A stretch of 64,000 nucleotides of DNA from Gnetum montanum. Its lineage: Eukaryota > Streptophyta > Gnetopsida > Gnetales > Gnetaceae. Of the stretch, positions 1-8,635 are shown one piece after another. Location of the stretch: the NCBI GenBank assembly GCA_015680685.1, contig MNCI01024054.1, positions 221,577 to 285,576 on the forward strand, given 5' to 3'. Below the pieces are notes generated by a model. The model did no database searches, was not told the origin of the DNA, and was given only the letters and a program-made list of their open reading frames with translations. A program made the translations under genes and the position numbers. Numbering within the stretch: position 1 is the stretch's first letter; every line of letters begins with the position of its first letter.

Positions 1-2
1 TT

Positions 3-2231
3 ATGGCTGAACCCCAGAATGGGGAAGAGGAGGAGGATGAATTGGCAGCCCATTCGAAACATTCGTTCCATACTCTAAGCCCCCATACGTATGTAAATCC
101 CCTGTTTCCCTTCAACGGAGAGGCCACCTCTCTTAACACAGCCATGACGATGCAGATGCACATCCCTGCCCTACCGTAGGCCACTGTGCAGCCGTCTAGG
201 CTGCAAGTACAAATGCCGCATAATAACATGGGGGCGGTTTCGTCACCGCGGATACTTAGCATCCCAATGGTGGTCCCAGCGACCGCCGCATCCCATTTTA
301 TCCCTCAGATACAGCCTCACAACATATCCGCAACACGCCCAGCATAGACCTTGTCACTTCCGCCCCCTCCAACTCAACAGATTACCGCAGCCGTTCACCC
401 ACAAACTTATGCCCAACAGCCTGTCGTAGGTCAGTGGGCCAACCCAGCGGCACAACATACCCAGTCTGCGGTGTATGGCGTGCAACCCCCAGTTACACCC
501 ACAACGTATGTTCCACAGGCAGTACCGCAGTATCCTCATCCTTATCTCGTGCAGCAGGCGGCGGCTAACCCCTCTTCGCAACCCAGCGGGTGGTGGTCTT
601 CACAGGCTCCCTTGCCTGCTGGGATCCCTGCCCCACAAGCAACCAGTCAACCTCTTCCTTTGTTTCCATTTCCTGACGCTGCCCTCCCGGTCCAACCTCC
701 TAGGCCTTCTGCATAGACACCTCCGTCAACGGGTCTAGACCAGGCCTTCCAGCTTATACAGACTCCCACTGAGGAGGTTTGACGCCTCAAAGCCGCTGGT
801 TCTGATACCATTCAGATCATGGACTTTTATCAGGATGATCCGATTAGTAAAGCGGTCCCCATGCTGTCGTTACCGCCGAGGATGTCCCTACCTCATTTCA
901 CCAAGTACAATGGAGAGGGAGATCCCAATGCTCACTTGGTCACGTTTAGGTCTGAGTCCTTGTTGTTGCAACAGTGGCCACACACCATTATCCGAGTCTT
1001 TGCAATGTCTTTAATAGGGAAAGCTTTGGATTGGTATCAAGCCCTCCCACACTCTTCCATCAAAACCCTGGAAGAGTTGCTGACCCAATTTATGACCCAC
1101 TTCAAATACAACTTCAAACCGGAAGTCACATTGGATCAGCTCATGGGGGTGAAACAAGACCCGCTCGAGCCCGTCCAAAGGTTCATACAGCGTTGGAATG
1201 CAACCTTGAATGAGATCCGTGAGCCGATCACGGACTCACATCTGCTGGCTATATTCAAGGGAGCAGTTAATGACTTCATTAAGTCAAAGTTGTACTATCT
1301 TTCCCCCAATTCTTTACATCAGGCCTTCGCTCAAGTTAGAAGCATCCAAGATGCTGCGGAGGCCAGCAAAGACCTGGCGTATGTTGCCTACAGGAACGCA
1401 CACAACAAGAGCAAAGACAAAGGGAAAGCAGCGACAACGACAGTAGCTGCAATGACTAAGAGTACAAAGACTAAGAACAAGAAGGCACCCACGGTGCCTC
1501 CTGAAACCACGGCTGGTGCCAGCACCAGTCAAGACACGGCAGCTCCTGAAAAGGCCCCCTAGCCTAAGCCAAACTTTGAGCGTAAGCATCGCTCAAAGTA
1601 TACGGCATTACCTGTAAAGCATTCCGAACTACTGAAACAACTGTTAGGGGAAGGGCACATTCAACCTAAGAAGGTGTCCGAGGAGGCTCTGAAGCGTCAC
1701 AGACGTCATTGTGAACTGCTGAAGAACCCTTCTTTAGCCTTACCTAACGAACCACCAGTTCTGAGGTCTTTCAGGCTAGGCCGTTTCTGTGACTACCACC
1801 AGCTGTGTGGTCATGATACAGATTATTGCTGGGCGTTGAAAGATGACATTCAACGTATGCTGGATGATGGTTCACTCAAGTTAGACAGCAGCAACCCGAC
1901 ACGTCCAGAAAACCAAACATTGCACGTGTATAAGGACCTATTGAACACAAACGACGATCCTTATACAATCACTGTGGTGAGTACGGACAGTGAGAGGAGG
2001 GAACCACCAAAACAACCTTTTGTTTTGCGCATCCCTGCCAGCTCACAAATGGGGCCAACCATTTCATCGGCAGCCAGCGGGGTCTCGAGGCCGCCCTTCA
2101 TTATATGGGCACCTTCTTGGATACACTCTCAGTCACGCAGCAATAGCCAAGCTGTGGCTTCGTCCGCACCCACGCCCAAGGTGCCCTTAATTATCAGGGC
2201 ACCAAAACCACAGGCTGCTCCTCTCACATAG
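3..2231 (+). pseudogene. gag: gag of element A, open frame broken only by nonsense codons
   Basis: This is the structural protein that would form the particle and bind RNA. One reading frame (positions divisible by 3) runs from the ATG at 3 into protease with no frameshift. In-frame stops are at 177, 345, 714, 780, 1560 and 2229 (and 2274, 2544 in the linker): TAG five times, TGA twice, TAA once. The N-terminal part is rich in Pro, Gln and Ala. The capsid-like core is at about 819-1400, starting MDFYQDDPIS, with LPHFTKYNGEGDPNAHL and a KALDWYQALP segment typical of plant Ty3 gag. A zinc-finger-like C-x2-H-x4-GH-x4-C stretch lies at about 1785-1830 (FCDYHQLCGHDTDYC). The true start is probably left of the window. 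Element B carries the same gag on the other strand. Confidence 0.88.
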
Positions 2232-2576
2232 GGGCAGACCTCCAACCAAAAGAGTCAACCATCACCTCCCAAATGAAAGGGAGAGGACACATCAGTTAGC
2301 ATAACAAAAGACCATTCTACGCTCGGCTTCCCTAAGCCTAGGCCCCTGGCCTCTGTGCCTTCACCTGTACCTCAGGGGCAAGATAAAGGTGCAAAAATGC
2401 AACTATCTTCTCTGAGCAAGAAAAAGAGTAACCCTTTGACTAACACCGTTCCACCTCGAGAGATTTGTCTCTTGGGCCGAATGGAAGAAGACAAGGGGGA
2501 AAAACAACCCAGCCGAGAGAAGGCCCTCCTCGACGCATTTACGTAATTTAAACAGGCTCTCAAACAAAAGAACACA

Positions 2577-3380
2577 ATGCTGAGCCTTTACAACCTGCTT
2601 ATGACATCTCGAGAACACCGTGAGGCTATGGTTCGCATACTGACATCCATATCAGTGGATGAAAGCTTGCCAGCGGAGGAGGAAGCGATACCTGCTGTCA
2701 TGTTTCCTTCCGAAGCTGAGCAACCTAGGCCTTCCTCGCTGACCTTCCACGACGGGCCTATCAAAGACGATCCTAAGAAAGATCAGGTGATAACTGAACC
2801 TATGTTTATCACTATCTGGGTCGGTCAATACCGGATCCGGAGAGTGCACATAGACGATGGCGCAGCTACCAACGTCATTCCCTATTCCATCGTGGATAGG
2901 TTGGTTCTGGTCGACCAGATCACGCCCACGACGATGACTTGCGTAACATCGTTCAACGGGGCACGGGTTCAAGTTAAGGGGATGGTGCGTATTGAGTTTG
3001 TGGCAGGGGATCAATTCCCAATAGAGGCCACTTTCTTAGTCATCGAGGAGATGCCAGGGTTCATCCTGATCTTGGGGAGGTCATGGTTAGCTCAGTTGAG
3101 GGCGGTTTCATCACCAATACACCAAGAGATACACCTGCCCTATGCCGGAGGGGAGGTTGTGATACGTGGTGAAGAAATCACCCCCAGGACCGTCAATAAC
3201 ATTGAAGAAGAATGGGGTTCAGAGCTCCCTCAACAAGCTGATAGTAATGATGACGGTCTAGTTTGGGCCGACCTGCCATTTCCGGATGGCAGCGTAGAGG
3301 AGTCAAACCATAAGTCTCCTCGCCCTTACGTGATGGTCAACGTAAAGGCCATCAAGAGACAATTGCATATCAATGGTTGA
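2577..3380 (+). CDS. Aspartic protease of element A, C-terminal part of the gag-PR frame
   Basis: This is the retropepsin-type protease that would cut the polyproteins. It shares the frame of gag and follows a stop at 2544. The active-site stretch is HIDDGAATNVIP (about 2848-2883), with DDG where DSG or DTG is usual. The flap and C-terminal motif is FILILGRSWLAQL (about 3060-3100). The frame closes at TGA 3378-3380, after which no sense coding is seen until 8636. In most Ty3 elements protease reads on into RT; here they are 5.2 kb apart. A possible splice donor, AAC|GTAAAG, lies at about 3341. Confidence 0.85.
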   Translation: MLSLYNLLMTSREHREAMVRILTSISVDESLPAEEEAIPAVMFPSEAEQPRPSSLTFHDGPIKDDPKKDQVITEPMFITIWVGQYRIRRVHIDDGAATNVIPYSIVDRLVLVDQITPTTMTCVTSFNGARVQVKGMVRIEFVAGDQFPIEATFLVIEEMPGFILILGRSWLAQLRAVSSPIHQEIHLPYAGGEVVIRGEEITPRTVNNIEEEWGSELPQQADSNDDGLVWADLPFPDGSVEESNHKSPRPYVMVNVKAIKRQLHING

Positions 3381-3599
3381 ATGATGGTCTTTGCGTACAT
3401 TATCTTTTTCTTAGCGAGTTATCATGGTTATTACTAAGCATTTTTATTTCATGCATTTTCACGTTACTTTCATTTTCAGTTCTTACGCTTGTCATTTATC
3501 TTCACACTGATTATCTTTTTCGTACACATGATATTCACGTTTCCTGATCACTTTAGCATAATTACGCAAAATACTGTACCAGTATCATTTACGCTTGCT

Positions 3600-3900
3600 G
3601 TATTACGCTATGGCCCACAACGGCCTTAAACTAGTTACACAGAGTTGTATACTATGACTCTTTACACTTGATTATGCTTTGGCCCGCAACAGCCTTAAAC
3701 TAGTTACACAGAGTTGTATACTATGACTCTTTACGCTTGATTACGCTTTGGCCCGCAACGGCCTTAAACTAGTTACACAGAGTTGTATACTATGACTCTT
3801 TATGCTTGATTACGCAGTAGGCCCGAAACGGCCCTAAACTAGCCACTAGTTTACACAGAATCGTATGACGGCCCGCGAGGGCCTTAAACTAGCCATCACA
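3600..3900 (+). repeat. Tandem repeat, about 69-bp unit, between protease and the antisense gene
   Basis: Units begin with TGGCCCRCAACGGCC-like sequence at 3611, 3680, 3749 and about 3819, a 69-70 bp period, each followed by TTAAACTAG, TTACACAGAG and TACTATGACTC. A shortened unit ends near 3900. Element B has a diverged array of the same motif (GGCC...TTAAACTA read on its - strand) at the matching place, 22935-23140. The core resembles the array after integrase (12105-12650). Confidence 0.85.
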
Positions 3901-4083
3901 TTCTATCGTCATAACTTAGGCAAAATCCTTAATAATTACGTTCACGCTGTAAAAGCATAAAAGCCAAGAAAGACAAAATAATTGACATTTAAAGCATCCA
4001 ACGGGTCTTACAACGCATCTTCTCAGTCATTCATAAAACAATACTCCACTTCACCCTCAAATAAAACTATGCGTAAATCATAA

Positions 4084-4365
4084 TTACGCATTCCCTCTAC
4101 TGCCACTGTCGCCGGTATCTCTTAAGTCTGGATCCAATACTAATGGATCATCCTCCAATGGGCTGTCGTTTCTAGGAATGATTCTTTCACGAAGAATGTC
4201 CTCTTCATGAGGTCCTCGTTCCAGCGCCGGCTCCACGGGAGGACGCTCTTCATCGTTGCGTTCTTCTTCTTCTTCTAATTCTTCTGCCTCTTCCTCTACT
4301 TCTGCTTCTACTGCTTCCTCTGCTAACTCTTCATCTGGCTTGTCTTCCCTATCCTCAGTTGGTAC
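4084..4365 (-). other. Antisense gene exon 8: acidic C-terminal tail
   Basis: The acceptor TGTACGTAG precedes 4365. The 93-residue exon is dominated by Glu and Asp, including runs such as ELEEEEE, and ends SGSRGNA before TAA. Element B keeps only 20 residues of it (22716-22778), but the shared ending (DTGDSGSR in A, DTGPSGTR in B) fixes the alignment and the shared stop region. The size difference, 219 bp, is a whole number of codons. Such acidic tails occur in chromatin- and transcription-associated proteins, but no role can be assigned from composition alone. Confidence 0.75.
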
Positions 4366-4445
4366 CTACGTACAGTAAGCACATTAGCTACACAAGACTT
4401 AACATCATAACTAGAAAATGCAAACTGAGTCAAGCATAAACTTAC

Positions 4446-5263
4446 TTGCGACGGCCCTGCTTCCGCAGCAAAGGGAAGCTTGTCCAGGCCAGCCCACAGG
4501 CATTTCATGATCTCGTCCTCTGTTAGATCTGGCCATACATCCTCTCCCAAGGCAGCTCTGGCCTTCACTTTCCCTTTCTCCACGCTGCTCCAGCGAGGTG
4601 AGTCCAGGAAGAAAGTAGGGATTGTAGCCTGACCCCCAGGGAGGGTCATCGCCCTTTCCGGGGATGCACTTATAGTCACCTGCTCTTCGAACTTCTTTAA
4701 GGCTTCAGAAGCTCCAATGACATCCAGGAAGACTTCCAAGGATTGGCCCCTGACGGCAGAATCACGGTAGAGTTTTCGATAAGCAATGCTCTCCCGCTTG
4801 TACAAATGCTTATGGTCCTTCTCCTTCTGCCCCCATTCTTGCACTCTTGCACAATAGTCCCACCAATCCTGGCTTTTCTGAGCTAGGAGCTCTATCTGCA
4901 TCCGCTGCTCTACTAACACCCGACTGGTCTGTACACTGTTTTTGATGGCAGTCCAATAACGGGAGTAATCGACAATAGCAGTATGCCATTCTTCATCCCC
5001 TGTTGCTCGCGCTTGTAGGAAGTCGCACCGTGATCTTAAGTCTCTGACCTCTTTGGTCAAAGACTCAACCCTCTGCTCCGACCTCTGTAGCTTTTTCCAT
5101 AGATTTTCATTTACGCCCCTACCTTCCCATAAGGAGCATGTCGAGTGTAACGTACATTTACGCATTTCCTCATAAATGTGACGTGGCACGGCTGCTTCAT
5201 CGGATGGTGGCTCCACTGTGTCCAAATCAATGGGCTCTGTGGGATCCCATCAGAGGCGAGCTC
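4446..5263 (-). other. Antisense gene exon 7: coiled-coil region
   Basis: This is an 818-bp exon; B's is 820 bp (21808-22627). It contains one TGA, aligned to Lys in B (a CGA-to-TGA change would explain it), then an open stretch from the ATG at 5225. Conserved landmarks are RHIYEEMRKC, STCSLWE, EEW/DYSRYW and FLDVIGAS. Heptad-rich sequence (WKKLQRSEQRVESLTKEV) predicts a coiled coil, suggesting oligomerisation. The conserved end LTEDEIMKCLWAGLDKLP precedes the donor CAA|GTAAGT. Confidence 0.8.
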
Positions 5264-5847
5264 CTAACAGAAACAATCATCAATGTTGATGACACATTAC
5301 CATTATATAATATCACAAACTGACTACAACCATAACGTATCAGCTCCAGGTTCGACGTGCTCCAGGCCCTCGATCATGTCATTGACAACGCCTTCCATGA
5401 AGGAAAATTTATCAGGGAAGTCTCTCCACGCTCTGCTCATAGCGACAGACGTGGACACATCCTCTTCTCCTGTGGCGTAATCCAGTTAGAAACTTCATCT
5501 ATTTACAGAATCCTATAAACATGTTAACACACCCATTACCTCTACCGGTGACAGTGGCAACTTCGCCAACATCTTCCGCCTCCTTTTCCTCTTCACACAG
5601 TTGAGTCTGTGCGTCGCTGGTTCTAGTAGCTGGGGCCTCCTCACACAACAGAGCCTGTGCACGGCTCGCACTAATAGCTGGGGCCTCCTCTTCCAAAATT
5701 GAGGCCCCCTCCCTACGACTTAGTATTACTGCCCCTGTCTCAGGGGTTAGTTCTTCTGTAATTTTTACTGGTCATGTCACAACACCTTAGTATATCATTC
5801 CAAAACATCTAAACAAACATTGCGTAATACAATTTCTTCATGCTTAC

Positions 5848-6888
5848 TAGGCGGAGGCTTACTCCGCTGAACTTTGACCGTCACATTTCGGCCTGCGTCA
5901 CTCTCAGGGGCCTCGGCTATACGGAGCCTTTTACGCCGAGCTACAGGTTCTACAATTTCTTCCTCTAGGCGTTTCCCTCGCGAGGCATCACCGATGTAAG
6001 TAGGCATTATCCCGCCTATGCTTTCGAGGCCTCACATTTGGGGCACCGCCAAACCCTTGGTCGTTATAGACAGTGACTCCCCGATCCCTTCCGGCGGATC
6101 CTGCCCACGAGTAGTGCTGAGGATATGGGCAATCCAAGGTTTGGATAGCTGGTCTTGGTCTTGCTGTACCCAGACCCCATTCCTTTGGATGACCAGAAAC
6201 TCGGCAAACCACTGGAGGCAAGCTATGAAGAAGGCGTAATGCACGTTGAAACGGGACTCAAGCTTCTTGCGAAGCTTGATCATCTCATCACGCAGTCCCT
6301 TGGCAAAATAGCTTGCCCAATTGAACTGGGTCCCTTCCTCTAGAACCTCTCGCATAATACGGGTTTGTTTTGTAGAAAAGAACTTCCCTTACGAGAGAGT
6401 TTTGGGGAAAGTCCGGGCCCAGAAAAGGGGATAAAGTGTCTTGGCAACACCCATCTAGAATCTTTCGCAAGGAAACCCTTTAGTCTCCTTCAGGACCCTT
6501 ACCCACTCCTTCAGCCAATCCTGGAAGGTGACGCTTCTCTTCGCCTTCTCACTTACGGGAAGGCTATCCGAGGGGACGCCAAATAGGTCCACGAAGAGCT
6601 GAGCGTCGATGTTAAAGCTCATGCGTATATTATGTACGCGTGTGCAAAAATGCTCCGCTTTTTCATTGAAGGAGTTGACCATGGTCAACATTTCACTGGC
6701 AGGAACATCAGGGGTTGCAGCTAAAAATAGATGCATTAGCCCTGCTACTCGAATCTTGGTGGTCATCGCGACTGGGGCCGCCGAGTGGTCGAGCCAGCGC
6801 TGTGCGTCTTTGATGTCACCGTAGCGGAAGAGGACGGTGCTCGCCTCGCGGCCGAAAATCGTAAGGGTAATCTCCCGAGATTCCCTGA
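5848..6888 (-). other. Antisense gene exon 4: central domain of unknown family
   Basis: The acceptor TTTTACGCTGTTCAG is before 6888 and the donor CCTA|GTAAGC at 5848. The block starting VRESREITLTIF is well conserved with B (20082-21115): LFRYGDIKDAQRWL, MHLFLAATP, LFVDLFGVPSDSLP, IMREVLEEG, and KLESRFNVHYAFF. The segment RMSFNIDAQLFVDLFGVPS faintly resembles the N-terminal motif of plant retrotransposon extra ORFs annotated as putative plant transposon proteins. That link is inference from memory. The exon ends with a basic stretch containing RRKRLR, which could be a nuclear signal. Confidence 0.75.
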
Positions 6889-7382
6889 CTGAACAGCGTA
6901 AAACGCAAGTCAAACTAAAACACTATTATGCAATGCTCATAATTTACAACTATATTACGCCATAATCGACCATACAACAGCCTTACCAGGGCCAAATGGC
7001 AAGGGAAATGGCGGAAGGTTCCTCTGCACATCTTCAACCGTAAGGGGTGGATCTAAGGTCCAGTCATCGTGCAGCCACCCGAGTCTCTAGCAATTCTCAA
7101 AAGCCCCAGCATAGCGAGTGGGGTACTCATGCATGTCAAAGCCAATCTACCCTATAACACCAGCACACACGTTGCTAGTTGAAGTAAATGCCATTATTGC
7201 TGTTTCGGCCCATGATAACGCATCTCCATTTCCGACTAACCTGTTGTCATGAATAAAAAGCCTGTACCATACAACGTAGGCTTATCTTACATTTTGCACA
7301 TAGGCTTCTCTTACATTTCACATCAATAACAGACATATAACAAGAACAATAAAAAAATAGACAGTCAATAAAATTCACTTAC

Positions 7383-7832
7383 CCGCCTGCATAATACACC
7401 GTGCCTTGTGAATTCTAGAAATAGGTCGAGACATGGCGAGCCACGAACAGCATGTTATATGCATGATAGAAACTGAATTGAGCCATTTCCCAGATCCAGT
7501 TTAAGCTCCTTAGGCCTCGCGCGCTAAGTTCTCAGTCCTCGGGACGACCCGTATCGATGGCCCCATCTATCAAAAAGGCCAGAATCCCTTGCGCAGAACC
7601 CACCAGCAGGTGCTCTAAAAGACCACCGGCGATGTCGCCAGACAAATCAGACCACACAATGACGCTGTAGTTGCGCAGCAAGAACTGCAGAAACTCTAGT
7701 GCACCCCGTCAAAACCATATGGCCTTCCCTTGCAACCGCGTTTGCGGGGGAGGGACATTGGGGACAATGGGGTTTATACAACACAAAACCCCGACAATAT
7801 CCAACACAATCAGGATGGGCTTTAGCGTAACG
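7383..7832 (-). other. Antisense gene exon 2: FCP1/NIF (HAD-type) phosphatase-like domain, probably inactive
   Basis: The exon is exactly 450 bp in both A and B. Residues line up with the FCP1 homology fold. Motif I region: KPILIVLDIVGVLC (B: KPILIILKLVGVMC). Then a WFRxGALEFLQFLL-like helix follows, and a motif II-like YSVIVWSD (B: FSVIMWSH). A C-terminal region WxMxxFxxYxxxNMLFVARH (B: NMLYVARH) sits where active members have an Asp-Asp-Ser motif. Motif I lacks the second Asp in both copies, B also lacks the first, and the Asp pair of the last motif is replaced by Ala-Arg. A pseudophosphatase or binding module is therefore more likely than an enzyme. Three stops (two TGA, one TAG) interrupt A and align to Arg, Trp and Gln in B. 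Confidence 0.6.
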
Positions 7833-8370
7833 CTGTACAGAAAACCCAATACATGCATTAATGCCTATATTTACATTTGCATGACTAATACAGAAAACTT
7901 ATAAACTACACCTAGTTATCTAGGCCGAAATCGCTCAAACCCTTGCAATAACGCAAGGTTCGTCCCTGATAACGGTGGTAGACGCAACCCCATCAAACCC
8001 TCGCATTAACCCGAGGTCCACAATTTGAAATCCACATTCATGCAAAAGACACCATGAACAGTAGACATTGAAACAAACATAAGCATGTAAGGAATGACCT
8101 ACTGGTTCAAAGGCGTAGGGTCACGAACATCGACCAGCGCCTGCGAAACGCGATCCAGATTTTCTTGCACTTCATCGATTTTGGCCAATTTTTCATTCTT
8201 CCTCTTGATTTTTGATGCCATTGTAACAACTTCAGAAGTTTTCACCGTTTAACACTTGTAAATCTTCGCAAAATCACACGCCCTAATCCTTTGCTCTTCC
8301 TGCTCTCACTCAGCAACAATTACGAATTTGAATTCACAACAGCCAACAGCCTGTCCTCATCAAAAACTAC

Positions 8371-8381
8371 CTACTTATATG
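8371..8381 (-). promoter_or_regulatory. TATA box of the antisense gene in element A
   Basis: On the - strand CATATAAGTAG lies about 153 bp upstream of the ATG at 8221. Element B has TATAAATA about 157 bp upstream of its antisense ATG. The conserved spacing supports a genuine Pol II promoter for the antisense gene. Confidence 0.55.
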
Positions 8382-8635
8382 CGAGGATCACCGACTTGAT
8401 ATCCGATTTAAGCGGAACTTTCCTAAAACAGAACCCTAAAATCAAGATATTAATGCGGCTGATATCGCACGCTCCACTGTCCAAAATGACGTTAAACTAC
8501 CATATCTTATCGCCTCGTAATCAGGTTGCATTAATTACAACTTGTTTACAATATTCAAAATTCAATTAGCCTTCCACGTTCAACGACATCACGTCACCTT
8601 TCTCCTAATCATTTATGCACTTGGCGGTTTTGTAG

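Larger units (their letters stand above)
4084..8221 (-). pseudogene. Antisense accessory gene of element A: 8 exons, about 1107 codons, FCP1-like N-terminus
   Basis: Exons (minus strand): 8221-8103, 7832-7383, 7261-6987, 6888-5848, 5755-5546, 5469-5341, 5263-4446 and 4365-4084 (TAA at 4086-4084). Together they make 3324 nt in one frame. Introns are 76-270 bp with GT...AG ends, except intron 6, whose donor has become AT. Element B gives the same exons with matching phases; exons 2 and 3 have identical lengths (450 and 275 bp). Domain order: short basic leader, FCP1/NIF phosphatase-like domain (exon 2), continuation (exon 3), a central domain of unknown family (exon 4), Glu/Ala-rich segment (exon 5), linker (exon 6), coiled coil (exon 7), acidic tail (exon 8). 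About nine in-frame stops interrupt it; the clearly aligned ones stand where B has Gln, Arg or Trp. I know of no such gene described in a retrotransposon. The exon model is strong; the function is unknown. Confidence 0.82.
3341..8635 (+). other. Candidate sense-strand intron between protease and RT (Ogre-type position)
   Basis: No sense coding is visible between the protease stop and 8636. A good acceptor, GCGGTTTTGTAG, ends at 8635 behind a pyrimidine-rich stretch with a CTAAT branch-like motif. The exon after it is in phase with the pol ATG at 8648. A donor candidate, AAC|GTAAAG, sits inside the last protease codons at about 3341. Ogre elements, also Tat lineage, are known to have an intron at this place. 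The spacer contains the whole antisense gene. The donor choice is uncertain, and pol could instead start at its own ATG. Confidence 0.45.

Noticed and set aside
351-716. Separate Pro/Gln-rich gene upstream of gag
   Set aside because: Same frame as gag with stops on both sides explained by C-to-T changes; B has the same Pro-rich region inside gag.
3600-3900. Evenly spaced repeats that could suggest a CRISPR array
   Set aside because: Repeat units are 69-70 bp and contiguous, with no unique spacers, in a plant retrotransposon; it is a tandem repeat.
4084-8221. Interpreting the antisense gene as a host gene trapped once by element A
   Set aside because: Element B carries the same gene with matching exons at the same place in its pol, so it belongs to the family.
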